Positions 1 to 11,196 are shown, numbered from the stretch's first letter. The stretch is DNA of 64,000 nucleotides from Catenovulum sediminis (GCF_007289895.1 NZ_CP041660.1:248001-312000); one strand, 5' to 3'. The notes: a model not told the origin generated them from the letters alone. Program-made: numbers and translations.

Positions 1-256
1 CATCAACACTTAGTGCGGCAAAGATTTCTTTTGCCCGGTTTTGATCATGCAGAGCAATCGATAAAGCAAACCCTTTAAACGCATCAGCAGGGCTACAACC
101 ATCAGATGCCATAATGATAGAATCCCCTAACTTAAAGCTTGCATGCATAATCTTATTTTCATAACCTGCCGGCACCATATCTTCTGGCATCGGCTCTGGG
201 CTTTCGCTAAAACGCATCATCATTTCCATTTCGATGCCCAATGCCTGTTGATAAAA
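1..256 (-). pseudogene. VOC-family (PhnB/glyoxalase-like) gene, lacking its 5' part
   Basis: The minus strand reads FYQQALGIEMEMMMRFSES, then PEPMPEDMVPAG and IMHASFKLGDSIIMASDG, which is typical of PhnB-like proteins of the vicinal-oxygen-chelate superfamily. The 3' end lies beyond the left edge. Family members normally carry about 20 residues with the first beta strand before the FYQ motif. Here an in-frame TAG lies at 271-269, only four codons before that motif, and no frame in 257-330 supplies the missing piece. The remaining candidate starts (TTG at 241, ATG at 229) fall inside the conserved fold. I infer a 5'-truncated, probably non-functional gene. A short product from ATG 229 cannot be excluded. 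Confidence 0.6.
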
Positions 257-392
257 AGATAAAGTTGACTAAAAAGCAGCCAGCAGAATGCAACTAAAAC
301 TATAGCAAATCGTATTAAATTTACTGTTTAAGTTTGAAGACTTTTTTAAGACAGGGTTACAATAGCGAAAAAAAGAGAGTACCAGCGTCTTT

Positions 393-1049
393 ATGCAAAA
401 ATTTATTTACACACCACCAGCTGGCATACCAGAGATCCTGCACCAAGATAAAGATATTATTATTATCAACAAACCGTCTGGCTTGCTGTCTAACCCCGGA
501 CGGGCAGAAGAAACACATGACTGCGCACTCAGTCGCTTACAATCCATATGTCCGCACACCATTTTGGTACATCGGCTAGATTGTGAAACCTCTGGCATTA
601 TGGTGTTTGCGAAAAACAAAAAAGCCGAGGTGTCGCTTAAAAAGCAATTTGAAGCAAGACAAACACATAAAGTGTATATTGCTGAAATCAATGGTATACC
701 AAACACCAATAGCGGCACCATTAGTTGGCCATTGATAGCAGATAAATCTAATGTTCCGCTACAAAAAGTAGATTTAGAAAATGGTAAACCCGCCTCGACA
801 GATTATCGGCTCCTGATTAACAAAGCGCGTTCATCTATTATCGAACTCACCCCAAAAACGGGCCGCACCCATCAACTGAGAGTGCATATGCATCATTGGG
901 GGCATACCATTTTAGGGGATAATTTTTATGGCGAGGACATAATCAGGCAAAGCGCATCGCGCCTGAGACTGCATGCGTTATCGTTAGCTTTTACACATCC
1001 TTACACTGCTAAGTTATGTAGTTTCTACGCACCTGCTGAGTTCATTTAA
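393..1049 (+). CDS. rluA: RluA-type rRNA/tRNA pseudouridine synthase
   Basis: 218 residues, the size of E. coli RluA, which converts U746 of 23S rRNA and U32 of several tRNAs to pseudouridine. The catalytic block HRLDCETSG (residues 60-68, Asp63 the expected nucleophile) is intact. NKPSGLLSNPGR near residue 27 and GRTHQLRVHMHHWGH with LGDNFYG near the C-terminus also match RluA closely. There is no S4 domain, which separates it from RluB/E/F and RluC/D forms. It stands alone, between the truncated VOC gene and a convergent aspartoacylase gene. The RluA subtype is inferred from overall similarity; the synthase family is secure. Confidence 0.9.
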   Translation: MQKFIYTPPAGIPEILHQDKDIIIINKPSGLLSNPGRAEETHDCALSRLQSICPHTILVHRLDCETSGIMVFAKNKKAEVSLKKQFEARQTHKVYIAEINGIPNTNSGTISWPLIADKSNVPLQKVDLENGKPASTDYRLLINKARSSIIELTPKTGRTHQLRVHMHHWGHTILGDNFYGEDIIRQSASRLRLHALSLAFTHPYTAKLCSFYAPAEFI

Positions 1050-1059
1050 AAACCCGAGC

Positions 1060-1095
1060 TAAACATGCCGGCATCATCATGCTTGGGCATGTTTA
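1060..1095. terminator. Inverted repeat between convergent rluA and aspartoacylase genes
   Basis: Ten-base arms TAAACATGCC (1060-1069) and GGCATGTTTA (1086-1095) are perfectly complementary around a 16-nt loop. The element lies 10 nt after the rluA stop and before the 3' end of the convergent gene, so it could end transcription both ways. Neither side has a strong T-tract, which weakens the case for an intrinsic terminator. Confidence 0.4.
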
Positions 1096-1181
1096 ATTTA
1101 AGACCTGTGATTTACTTCAGAACATAAATTAAGCGCAGCCAATGTTAAGGTATTTGGTTGTCACTTTATTTTATAAACAGT

Positions 1182-2069
1182 TCATTTTGTAGACAATGTT
1201 GCTTTTTCCATCAGAGAAGTGGCCAAATTATTGTCATAATAAGCCGCTTCATTAACAAAAGCCGTGTACACCGTTTTATCGCCGTCATATAAAATGGCTT
1301 CACCATCAAACTTCATAAATAACGGATCACCCGGATTCAGCTGTGCAAAATCACTGTCTTGTACATGTTTATGAACCATACCTATGCGCTCACCCTGCTC
1401 GTCTACCGGTAAAGTCAGACTTTTTATAAATCTAAACACTTCTACTGATTCCGGCAATTCAGGTAAAGCATCCTGATTAAACAATTCAACAAAATCTAAG
1501 ATGATCTGTGTTAACTGTTCGCTTTGTTCAAAAACATCATGTCTCAATACAGATTGAGGCACCGGCCCAACCTCAACAATGACACCATATTTACCGACAG
1601 TACATAACAAATGGTGCTCTTCATTCGCCCGGCTATCTTCATCACAAAACACAATGGCTTCTGGCATTTGTTGTTTTACATAAGCCGCTAACAAATTATA
1701 GAAGCGCCCTTTTTGCGGTATCAGTACGGTCGGCCCCATATTGCTGGTTGTTGTATGTAAATCAATAATTAAATCTGTCTTGGGATTACCTTTAGGGCCC
1801 AAAATTTGATTTATCACTTTTGCCCGATTTTCTTCGTATGATCCTAATTCAGGGTTTTCCAAATCTTTTTGTGCAAACTGGCGATTTAAGTCTTCATCTA
1901 CATACCGGCGATTTATCTCGTATGCTTTTGGATTGCCTTGCAATAAACCAGTCGAAAAGCTTTCCCGGCTAATTAACGAAAGGTCTTTTTGCCATTTTTT
2001 CATCAGGTATACACCTGTGATTTCATTGCCGTGTGTGCCACACACAATTGCTACATTTTTAATCGACAT
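1182..2069 (-). CDS. Aspartoacylase (AstE/AspA family zinc deacylase)
   Basis: 295 residues. The product should hydrolyse N-acetyl-L-aspartate or a related N-acyl amino acid to acetate and the free amino acid, in the cytosol. The zinc-site motif GTHGNE (residues 11-16; ligands His13 and Glu16) and the third ligand in IIDLHTTTS (His105) are present, as are the substrate-binding DEDLNR segment (58-63) and the catalytic glutamate in VIVEVGP near residue 167. Length and motifs fit aspartoacylase (ACY2) better than succinylglutamate desuccinylase AstE, which would normally sit in an ast operon; none is seen here. The gene is monocistronic and convergent with rluA. Confidence 0.85.
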   Translation of the reverse strand: MSIKNVAIVCGTHGNEITGVYLMKKWQKDLSLISRESFSTGLLQGNPKAYEINRRYVDEDLNRQFAQKDLENPELGSYEENRAKVINQILGPKGNPKTDLIIDLHTTTSNMGPTVLIPQKGRFYNLLAAYVKQQMPEAIVFCDEDSRANEEHHLLCTVGKYGVIVEVGPVPQSVLRHDVFEQSEQLTQIILDFVELFNQDALPELPESVEVFRFIKSLTLPVDEQGERIGMVHKHVQDSDFAQLNPGDPLFMKFDGEAILYDGDKTVYTAFVNEAAYYDNNLATSLMEKATLSTK

Positions 2070-2265
2070 AACTACTTTGCCTTTGTTAATTCTAATCTTC
2101 TTTAAATTTAGCAGAATAAGCAGAAAGGTTTTAATTACTTAAAAGCATATATTAGCAGATTAGATTTTGAGAAAAACCAATCTTCATTGGCAACCTATTT
2201 GCATAATCATCGCTATCTTCCTGTGATACATGCAAAAACGTCAATATTTTGTAGAGGTGTTAAAA

Positions 2266-2493
2266 ATGATTTCAAACATAAACAACAGCAACAACTCAAT
2301 TGTAAATACACAATACGCGAATACGAACAACAATACAGAGGCATCAGCTTCTAAAAACAGCCAGAGTGTAATAACGGCAACAGAAGCGACTAAATTGGCA
2401 AATAATATTGCTCAATTTAACTCGGCGGAATTACTTGCGAGCGTCTCAACAACTAAAATTAATCTGTCGCAAGCATTATCCTTGGTGGATTAA
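2266..2493 (+). CDS. Small Ser/Asn-rich protein of unknown function
   Basis: 75 residues starting MISNINNSNN. I prefer the ATG at 2266 over the upstream in-frame ATG at 2230, because AGAGGTG sits 7-8 nt before 2266. The first half is polar and rich in Asn, Ser and Thr. The second half (ATEATKLANNIAQFNS onward) looks helical. No signal peptide, membrane segment or known domain is visible. It ends 42 nt before the large PilZ gene on the same strand, so the two are probably co-transcribed. I do not recognise a family. Confidence 0.55.
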   Translation: MISNINNSNNSIVNTQYANTNNNTEASASKNSQSVITATEATKLANNIAQFNSAELLASVSTTKINLSQALSLVD

Positions 2494-2535
2494 GAACCTT
2501 ATGATAATGTTTGGTTTTAGACTTGTACTCATTCG

Positions 2536-4974
2536 ATGTATGCAATGCAAAAAAACAACATCAAAATTGATAAAAAAACACAAAATATTATCGATACCTT
2601 AGTTCGGGTTTACAAAAAACCAAGCTTTAGCGCTGAGTTTGACCACCTGACCGCAAGTCTGAATACACAAAAAAAATTCTTTATTAAACAAGAACTCGCA
2701 CGCCTGTTTAAGCCGTTTGAGCGGACCATAGACATGTCCCGCGAATCCAAATATAAAGTCACTGAATTTAGCTGGAACGGCAAGCGCTTTTTTCTAGATG
2801 ATATCGGGCGCAGAATATTTCTGCTTGAACTAGACAAATTTGGTGAACAATATACCGCAGGGGTATTTGAAGCAGTAAACAATGCAGAAATATATGCTCG
2901 CTTTGAAAAACAGTTTTTATACGAGCAAAAAATTAAAGAGTTTGAAGTACAGATCACCGAACTGGGCCGCACCACTAAAAGACTTGAAGAACGCTTATAC
3001 TGCGCTAAACCGATAAAAATAATACGCCAAGCTGGTGAGCCTATCGATGCGGTCACCTCAAACATCTCACGCAGTGGTTGTTTATTAAGGGTAAAACCCT
3101 ATGCCATTCTGCAACAAAATGAAATTTTCGAAATAGATTTTAACGCTTTAACCAGCCAGTTCGCTTTTGATAAACAGCCAAAAGCCTGTTATCAAGTCAA
3201 ATTTTTATCTCCGACGCCCGACAAAGATGGCGCTCAGCGCGTCGGTGTGCAGCTGATAGATAAAAATTACGAATGGACTCAGTTTCTAGACAAATATGTG
3301 CTGGAAAATCGCTCTTCGTTTAAAGTCGATATAACCAACGCCAAAGATTTGGCGGAAACTAGGTTATTAGAAGATCATTTACTGGAAACCAGCAATTGGT
3401 TGATGGTATTTGCCAACGCAGACGAAAATAAACTAAAGCAGCTAAAATACGTTTTAACAAACCCGGCGAACAAAAACCAACACGATTTTTTTGTCGACGG
3501 GCAAAACATAAACCGACTGAATGGCGTTTTACTTCGCTTGTGGCCGCAGCTGACAGAAAAGTCAACGCCAATTGTGGTTGTCCGGTTTGAACAAAAAGGT
3601 GAAATTCACTTTCTGGCAGCGACGTTAAAACAACTAATAGACAATGATTTACTCAAAGCCTTTTGTTTATTTGCCAATAAAAAAGGTCTGCTACAGCTAT
3701 TTATGCTGCGTAAACAAAGCATAGATCAAAGGCAATTAGATGAAATTAAATTTAATTGGTTTAAAAGCGCAAAAGAAGCAGATCAGGCTTTGCAACCGCT
3801 GACCGAAATTAATCAAATTATCAGTCTGTACCCTTTAGATCAGCAAATATCTGCTTTTGAACTCTTCGGCGAACATACACTGAAGCCAGATGACCTCAAA
3901 AAATTATCCGCGTTTCGTTGTCCAAGTATTAAAAACCATGTTATCGGGCATTTTGATATTCGCCCCAAATGTGCCCGCCAAGAAATGCGGTATTTTTACT
4001 CAACAGCTGTAACCTTAACAATACCGGAAAACAAACAAGCCATTAATGGAAATTTAATAGATTTATCTGTCAGCGGCTTAAGTGTGCAATTACCTGCTCA
4101 ATTACCCGCTCAATTGCCTGCTATAGCTGACACACTTGAAGTGGCAAAAGTGCTCGCCGTTACCATTCCCAAATTTGACCAATTTGGTGAACGCAACGCA
4201 ATTCATAATGCATTTTATAAAATTGTGGGTATCAACAGACGCTCTAAAACTCTGCACTTTCAAGTATATAATAGTGATAAAAGCGATTTAATTCGCCACT
4301 TTATGCGCCAACTTATACAAAATAATAGAGCTAAACTGAATATCAACGATCAATATGACAAGTTTGTTATTTTACAAAAAGCGCTGTGCGTTGCTTTCAT
4401 CACAAATTATCCGTCGATCGCATTTGGTATCAGCAAAAGCCCTAAGAAAATTTTTGAAGTCTCGCGCTTATTAACGGCAGACTTTAATAGCGTCGAGCTG
4501 GCCAGCTTACAAAAACTCCAGTCGCCCATTCAAAACCAGCACATTTCGGTTTTTCAATTGATTTATGATGATAAACGTAACCCACCCTATTTACGCTCAA
4601 TAAGCCGCTTTGTTCGTAACAAAGAATCTTGTGATGATGAGGTTGCGTTTCAACTTATTCCCAACAGAGTGGATATTGCCAAACAAGCACGCGCAGGTGC
4701 TAACCCCAGACTACAAAATCAGTTTATCCGCAAGGCGCTGCAAACTGACACATTGAAAGTATTTAATCTTAAAATTCAGCCGGTTGCACACAACAGCACA
4801 CAGGCCATAGAAGAGCAGCTTGCTTACGTCAGTCGCTACAATAGACATCAGGCTGAAAACATCAAAAGTTTTGCGAGTAAATTAACCGGTATTTTGGAAG
4901 TGTTAGACAACCAAGCGTTTTGGCAAACACTTGGCTCGTACGATATCAATCAAAAAGATAAGGCTAAAAACTAA
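2536..4974 (+). CDS. Large PilZ-domain protein (predicted c-di-GMP effector)
   Basis: 812 residues, no signal peptide or membrane segment. PilZ domains bind cyclic di-GMP through an RxxxR motif and a later D/NxSxxG motif. Near residue 480 the protein has RQEMR, followed near residue 510 by DLSVSGLSV, a complete PilZ signature. A second, weaker PilZ-like stretch near residue 175 has SNISRSGCLL but no clear RxxxR. The remainder is unassigned. An insertion QLPAQLPAQLPA in the second PilZ domain comes from a short tandem repeat at about 4086-4123. No good ribosome site precedes the ATG at 2536; ATG 2545 is an alternative. The role is inferred to be c-di-GMP sensing, possibly linked to surface behaviour; the target is unknown. 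Confidence 0.75.
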   Translation: MYAMQKNNIKIDKKTQNIIDTLVRVYKKPSFSAEFDHLTASLNTQKKFFIKQELARLFKPFERTIDMSRESKYKVTEFSWNGKRFFLDDIGRRIFLLELDKFGEQYTAGVFEAVNNAEIYARFEKQFLYEQKIKEFEVQITELGRTTKRLEERLYCAKPIKIIRQAGEPIDAVTSNISRSGCLLRVKPYAILQQNEIFEIDFNALTSQFAFDKQPKACYQVKFLSPTPDKDGAQRVGVQLIDKNYEWTQFLDKYVLENRSSFKVDITNAKDLAETRLLEDHLLETSNWLMVFANADENKLKQLKYVLTNPANKNQHDFFVDGQNINRLNGVLLRLWPQLTEKSTPIVVVRFEQKGEIHFLAATLKQLIDNDLLKAFCLFANKKGLLQLFMLRKQSIDQRQLDEIKFNWFKSAKEADQALQPLTEINQIISLYPLDQQISAFELFGEHTLKPDDLKKLSAFRCPSIKNHVIGHFDIRPKCARQEMRYFYSTAVTLTIPENKQAINGNLIDLSVSGLSVQLPAQLPAQLPAIADTLEVAKVLAVTIPKFDQFGERNAIHNAFYKIVGINRRSKTLHFQVYNSDKSDLIRHFMRQLIQNNRAKLNINDQYDKFVILQKALCVAFITNYPSIAFGISKSPKKIFEVSRLLTADFNSVELASLQKLQSPIQNQHISVFQLIYDDKRNPPYLRSISRFVRNKESCDDEVAFQLIPNRVDIAKQARAGANPRLQNQFIRKALQTDTLKVFNLKIQPVAHNSTQAIEEQLAYVSRYNRHQAENIKSFASKLTGILEVLDNQAFWQTLGSYDINQKDKAKN

Positions 4975-4976
4975 GT

Positions 4977-5351
4977 TTACGGGCTCACTAGGGTAAGGCC
5001 TAATTCTTTCCAGCGACGAAAGCCACCGTCCAAATTAATGCAGTTCTTATAACCCATTTTAACCAAATTATCAGTCGCTAATGCAGAGCGGAAACCACCG
5101 CCGCAATATAAAACAAAAGTGGTTTCGGTATCTGGGAATTTAGCCTGTATATCGCGTTCTATCACGCCTTTTCCCATGTACACAGCATCAGGCAGATGGC
5201 CTGCAGCCCATTCATCTTGTTCGCGTACATCCACCAAAATAAAAGACTCTCCAGAATCTTTCATTTTCAGCATGGTTTCTATATCTATTTCACGAATACG
5301 GCTGCGAGCATCATTAACTAATTTTAAAAATGCCTGATTATGTTGACTCAT
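4977..5351 (-). CDS. Single-domain rhodanese-like sulfurtransferase
   Basis: 124 residues from the ATG at 5351, which has AGGG five bases upstream; a longer reading would run into glnB. Rhodanese-fold motifs are present: ILVDVREQDEWAAGHLPDA and the active-site loop CGGGFRSA with the catalytic Cys83. The enzyme should carry a persulfide on this cysteine. The acceptor is unknown. It starts 16 nt after the glnB stop, so it is the last gene of a nadE-glnB-rhodanese unit. Confidence 0.85.
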   Translation of the reverse strand: MSQHNQAFLKLVNDARSRIREIDIETMLKMKDSGESFILVDVREQDEWAAGHLPDAVYMGKGVIERDIQAKFPDTETTFVLYCGGGFRSALATDNLVKMGYKNCINLDGGFRRWKELGLTLVSP

Positions 5352-5367
5352 AGTTGCCCTACGATTA

Positions 5368-7325
<1,958 letters not shown>

Positions 7326-7425
7326 AACACGGCCAAATAATTTGAAAGTTCTGGGAATGAGTGAATGATATACCTAAGTTGGGGTAAAATATACGATTTG
7401 GCTTTATTTTGGTTATAAATAGTAA

Positions 7426-7453
7426 GAAAAACGGCCCTTTATACAGAGCCGTC
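7426..7453 (-). terminator. Intrinsic terminator after the DUF4250 gene
   Basis: Read on the minus strand, ACGGC and GCCGT form a stem around a 12-nt loop and are followed directly by TTTTTCTT. It lies about 30 nt past the stop of the small gene at 7481-7678 and separates it from nadE. Confidence 0.65.
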
Positions 7454-7480
7454 TTGTGCTTTTAAAACTACAATCCAAGC

Positions 7481-7678
7481 TTACAAATCAGGACTAAACT
7501 GATTAATTTCAGGTTCGTAGTGGTAGCCAATCCGTGCCAATTTATCTTCCAGCATAAACTCGTCTACCTCCATTAAACAGGCCAAGCTATGTAAATCACG
7601 ACATTCATGCCGCAGATGATCATTTACAATACCCAGCAATATATTTGGATCCATAAAAACAGCTTTATGTAAATCCAT
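7481..7678 (-). CDS. DUF4250-family small protein
   Basis: 65 residues. MDPNILLGIVNDHLRHECRD and the C-terminal KLARIGYHY fit the DUF4250 family as I remember it: small, helical, cytosolic, function unknown. A GAGGGCG-type ribosome site precedes the start. It is followed by its own terminator and appears monocistronic. Confidence 0.7.
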   Translation of the reverse strand: MDLHKAVFMDPNILLGIVNDHLRHECRDLHSLACLMEVDEFMLEDKLARIGYHYEPEINQFSPDL

Positions 7679-7889
7679 CTCGCCCTCCGACTTCTTGTCT
7701 AAAATTACTCAATAAACTCACTTCATGTTATTAAAGCTATCTGTTGCGTGTACGCAAGCCGACCAGTAGGCCACTCTAGCAATAATAAACTTAGCTGGGC
7801 TTCATCAGAAATTCCAAATCATGACTAAAATCCTGTTTGAGCAAAAGGTCCATTCGTAAATTTTGCTGAACATACAAAAATTGATAAAA

Positions 7890-7934
7890 ATCCACTAAAC
7901 CCACTAAATCCACTAAATCCACTAAATCCACTAT
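7890..7934. repeat. Five copies of a 9-bp tandem repeat upstream of dnaB
   Basis: The unit TCCACTAAA is repeated about five times, with one variant ending AAC, and ends about 60 nt before the dnaB start. The rest of the gap 7679-7996 holds no gene I can support. A minus-strand reading frame through the repeat encodes only a (VDL)n-type run and has no family likeness. Copy number is likely to vary between strains and may affect the dnaB 5' region. Confidence 0.75.
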
Positions 7935-7996
7935 ATAACGACGCGTCAGTTTGCGGCATAATAGCCTTTCGAGTTTCAAGCAGACAAAGAAGTACA

Positions 7997-9400
7997 ATGG
8001 CACAGAATATTACTTGGCAAGCAAAAAAACCGACTCAATCTGTAGAAGATATAAAGTCAGCTCCACACTCCGCCGAAGCGGAACAATCCGTTGTTGGGGG
8101 CCTGCTACTCGACAATGAAGCTTGGGACAGAGTCGCAGAACGAGTGGTCGCACAAGATTTTTATCACCATGCTAACCGTACTATTTTTCAGCATATGGCA
8201 AAATTGGTTGAAGTACACAAACCAATTGATTTGATTACGCTTTCTGAGTCGCTCGAACAAGAAAAATTATTGGAAGATGTAGGCGGTTTTGCCTATTTAG
8301 CTGAAATAGCCGATAACACCCCGAGCGCAGCCAATATAACGGCATATGCGGATATCGTCAGAGAACGCGCCGTTATTCGCGAAATGATAGCGGTTGCCAA
8401 TGAAATCGCAGAAGCCGGTTACGATCCACAAGGCCGAACCAGTAGCGAACTACTCGATTTAGCCGAAAGCCGGGTTTTTAAAATAGCAGAACAAAGAGCG
8501 AATGCGAATGAAGGCCCAAAACAGTTAAAAGATGTTTTAGCAACGACGATCACCCGCATCGAAGATGCGATGAAAAATGGTGCAGATGGTGTAACTGGGG
8601 TGACCACCGGTTTTACCGATCTAAACGACATGACATCAGGTTTACAACCATCTGATTTAATTATTGTGGCAGCGCGGCCATCAATGGGTAAAACCACCTT
8701 TGCGATGAACCTGTGTGAAAATGCGGCAATGTCGTTTGATAAAGCGGTACTGGTGTTTAGTTTAGAGATGCCGGCTGAGCAGATAATGATGAGGATGCTT
8801 GCCTCACTGAGCCGAGTAAACCAAACCAGTATTCGTACCGGTAAACTGGAAGATGACGATTGGGCGCGAATTTCTTCAACCATGGCTTTGCTGGCAGAAA
8901 AAAACAATATCTACATTGATGATTCATCGGGTTTGACGCCAACCGAAGTGCGCTCACGTGCAAGACGCGTAGCGCGCGATCACAAGGGTGGAATCGGTCT
9001 AATCATGGTCGATTACCTGCAATTAATGCAAGTCCCCGGCTTATCCGAAAACCGAACCTTGGAAATCGCTGAAATATCTCGCTCGTTAAAAGCCTTAGCG
9101 AAAGAGCTACAAGTGCCCGTTGTTGCGCTTTCTCAGCTTAACCGGAGTTTGGAACAACGTGCCGATAAAAGACCTGTTAACTCTGATTTGCGTGAATCTG
9201 GCTCTATCGAGCAGGATGCGGATTTAATCATGTTTATTTATCGTGACGAAGTGTATTACCCAGAATCAGAGCGTAAAGGCGTTGCAGAGATCATTATCGG
9301 CAAACAACGTAACGGCCCGATTGGGCACGTTGACGTTGCGTTTCTGGGTCAGTTTTCGCGCTTTGATAACCTTGCACGGCCTGATTATCAAGGATATTAA
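7997..9400 (+). CDS. dnaB: Replicative DNA helicase DnaB
   Basis: 467 residues, the usual DnaB length. The N-terminal domain starts near PHSAEAEQSVVGGLLLD. The RecA-like helicase domain has Walker A in AARPSMGKTT (about residues 230-240), Walker B in LIMVDYLQLM, and the SQLNRSLEQR and DLRESGSIEQDADLI motifs. It forms the hexameric ring that unwinds the chromosomal fork. AAGAAG lies just upstream of the ATG. In E. coli it is directly followed by alr; here three minus-strand genes intervene. No intein is present. Confidence 0.96.
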   Translation: MAQNITWQAKKPTQSVEDIKSAPHSAEAEQSVVGGLLLDNEAWDRVAERVVAQDFYHHANRTIFQHMAKLVEVHKPIDLITLSESLEQEKLLEDVGGFAYLAEIADNTPSAANITAYADIVRERAVIREMIAVANEIAEAGYDPQGRTSSELLDLAESRVFKIAEQRANANEGPKQLKDVLATTITRIEDAMKNGADGVTGVTTGFTDLNDMTSGLQPSDLIIVAARPSMGKTTFAMNLCENAAMSFDKAVLVFSLEMPAEQIMMRMLASLSRVNQTSIRTGKLEDDDWARISSTMALLAEKNNIYIDDSSGLTPTEVRSRARRVARDHKGGIGLIMVDYLQLMQVPGLSENRTLEIAEISRSLKALAKELQVPVVALSQLNRSLEQRADKRPVNSDLRESGSIEQDADLIMFIYRDEVYYPESERKGVAEIIIGKQRNGPIGHVDVAFLGQFSRFDNLARPDYQGY

Positions 9401-9411
9401 AATAGCGCAGT

Positions 9412-11127
9412 TTACCTAAGTACTGCGTTTAAACCTGTGGGTGTACCTGTTTTAACAAATTCATGTACATTCACCGCAGGCTCTAACATGGCTTGCCGGC
9501 CCCAAATGTAACTCTGTTCTTCAACAATCACTTTATAGGCTTTGTTTAATGCCATCGCGCGCTGAAGATCCGGCTCTAGCAAAATACTGATATCCCGATT
9601 AAGCTCAGTTATAGCTTGCTGATTTAACACGCCATCTTGCGTGTAAAATTTATCATAAACCTGCTGGTTACTGCGAAACTCATCACCCCAGCGATTGTGC
9701 TGTAAATAAGTGGTGTATTCATAACGACCATCTGCCATTTTCGGCTCTGGTGTGCCTTTAAACCCTTTTTCAGACCAGTGATACCAGCCGTTTTTAAAAT
9801 GATTGTTGGCAAACTTTCTAGGCAGCGCAAAACTACCATCGGTTGTTGCACTGGTACCTGAATGGCAACCGATACAAAATGCCGTTTCTTCGTAGGTTTG
9901 TGGTCTGAGTTGCCCTTGAGCATCTTCGATAAAACCCTGCAATTTCCAGCCCATTCCAGAGTACAAACCGCGCTCACTATCGCCTTTAAAGGTTCTTAAA
10001 CGCTCTGGAAAATCGTGTTTTTCTTTTATCTCGCTCAGCGCATAATTACTTAATTGTGCATAATTATTCCAGCTAATCTTCTTGCTATAGCGTACCTCTT
10101 TAATGCGCGCCGACATTTGCATCTCACCGCGTTCATTGCTATCTAAATAACGTACTGTATGTAAAAACTCAGTGCCATTTGGATACAAACCCGCTGCCAT
10201 GTTAATCTTGCCTTGCTGAAATAAAAGACGCGCCTGCCCTACATAAGACATCAGTTTATTTTCTTTTGGCGCCCAGTCGTATACGATCTGTGTTGCGATA
10301 TTTAACTGACCGTCTTTATTTAAATCAACTTGGTATTGTTGTTCGTCAACCGCACTAATATCGATGGCTTGCTCTTTTATCATACTTTCCACTATGGCCA
10401 AGTTCAGACGATAAACATTCTGATCAAATTCACCTTGTTCGTTATGTCTAAATGCTTCAGGCAAACGAATCAGCACATCATCGGTCGAACCATTGGTTGG
10501 GAAAAATGCTCCCGCAAACGGCGCATAGGCAAACACCCGCCAACCGGTAAACTCACCTTGCAAATTTCTATCAAACCCCAGTTCATCAAAATTAAAATAG
10601 ACATCTGGCATAAAGCCATTCCACTTGCCATCTTTATTAACATCCCATTGTTCAGGTAATTGTTGTAACTGGCGGGCAAGTATAATTTCACCATTTTTAT
10701 CCAGATAATTTGAAACTTTTACATAATCGCGTATTTGTTGATCAGATATTTTCGATATTTGCGGTGAAAAATCACGAAACAAATTTTTCCAACGGTTGGT
10801 TTGCGTATATTCAGCCGTAAAGCCGTACTCTAATTGTAAATCAGTATCATTGAAAAAATTTGGCCGTTTACCATTTGCATGGCAAACAAAACACGGATTA
10901 TGCCCCTGCCCGCTTTCGTCTTGTGTTTTGGTATAACATTGCGGTGGTATGTAAGCCGCTTCGTTGTACATGGTTTTGGCGCGCGCAAAAGTTTGTTTAC
11001 CTAAAGCAGCTTCTAACATTTGCGTGATTTGTGTTTGTTCACTGTTTTTTTTATCTGCTGGCTCACATCCGGTTAAACCGAGTAACACGATAAAAGTGAG
11101 CGGCAATAAGCATAAAAATCGATTCAT
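9412..11127 (-). CDS. Lipoprotein with two c-type heme motifs (CxxCH)
   Basis: 571 residues. The N-terminus MNRFLCLLPLTFIVLLGLTGC is a lipoprotein signal with lipobox LTGC, so the protein should be anchored by its lipidated cysteine. Two heme-attachment motifs are seen: CFVCH near residue 75 and CIGCH near residue 420. Two short acidic stretches, DVNKDGKWNG and DLNKDGQLN, look like EF-hand or dockerin-type calcium loops. I cannot name the family. It may be a diheme redox protein. It is the third gene of the minus-strand cluster between dnaB and alr but follows a terminator, so it likely has its own promoter in 11128-11200. Confidence 0.7.
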   Translation of the reverse strand: MNRFLCLLPLTFIVLLGLTGCEPADKKNSEQTQITQMLEAALGKQTFARAKTMYNEAAYIPPQCYTKTQDESGQGHNPCFVCHANGKRPNFFNDTDLQLEYGFTAEYTQTNRWKNLFRDFSPQISKISDQQIRDYVKVSNYLDKNGEIILARQLQQLPEQWDVNKDGKWNGFMPDVYFNFDELGFDRNLQGEFTGWRVFAYAPFAGAFFPTNGSTDDVLIRLPEAFRHNEQGEFDQNVYRLNLAIVESMIKEQAIDISAVDEQQYQVDLNKDGQLNIATQIVYDWAPKENKLMSYVGQARLLFQQGKINMAAGLYPNGTEFLHTVRYLDSNERGEMQMSARIKEVRYSKKISWNNYAQLSNYALSEIKEKHDFPERLRTFKGDSERGLYSGMGWKLQGFIEDAQGQLRPQTYEETAFCIGCHSGTSATTDGSFALPRKFANNHFKNGWYHWSEKGFKGTPEPKMADGRYEYTTYLQHNRWGDEFRSNQQVYDKFYTQDGVLNQQAITELNRDISILLEPDLQRAMALNKAYKVIVEEQSYIWGRQAMLEPAVNVHEFVKTGTPTGLNAVLR

Positions 11128-11196
11128 GTGCGTAACTTCTGTATAAAAATACGAAAAATCAATTTACAAAATGAAGATGTAAAAAAGATGAAATAA

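Noticed and set aside
7791-8003. 70-codon minus-strand frame upstream of dnaB
   Set aside because: It consists largely of a (VDL)n run from the 9-bp repeat, overlaps the dnaB start and shows no domain.
10330-10694. Open frames of 109 and 74 codons within the two-heme lipoprotein gene
   Set aside because: Both lie inside a well-supported gene in other frames and show no recognisable protein features.
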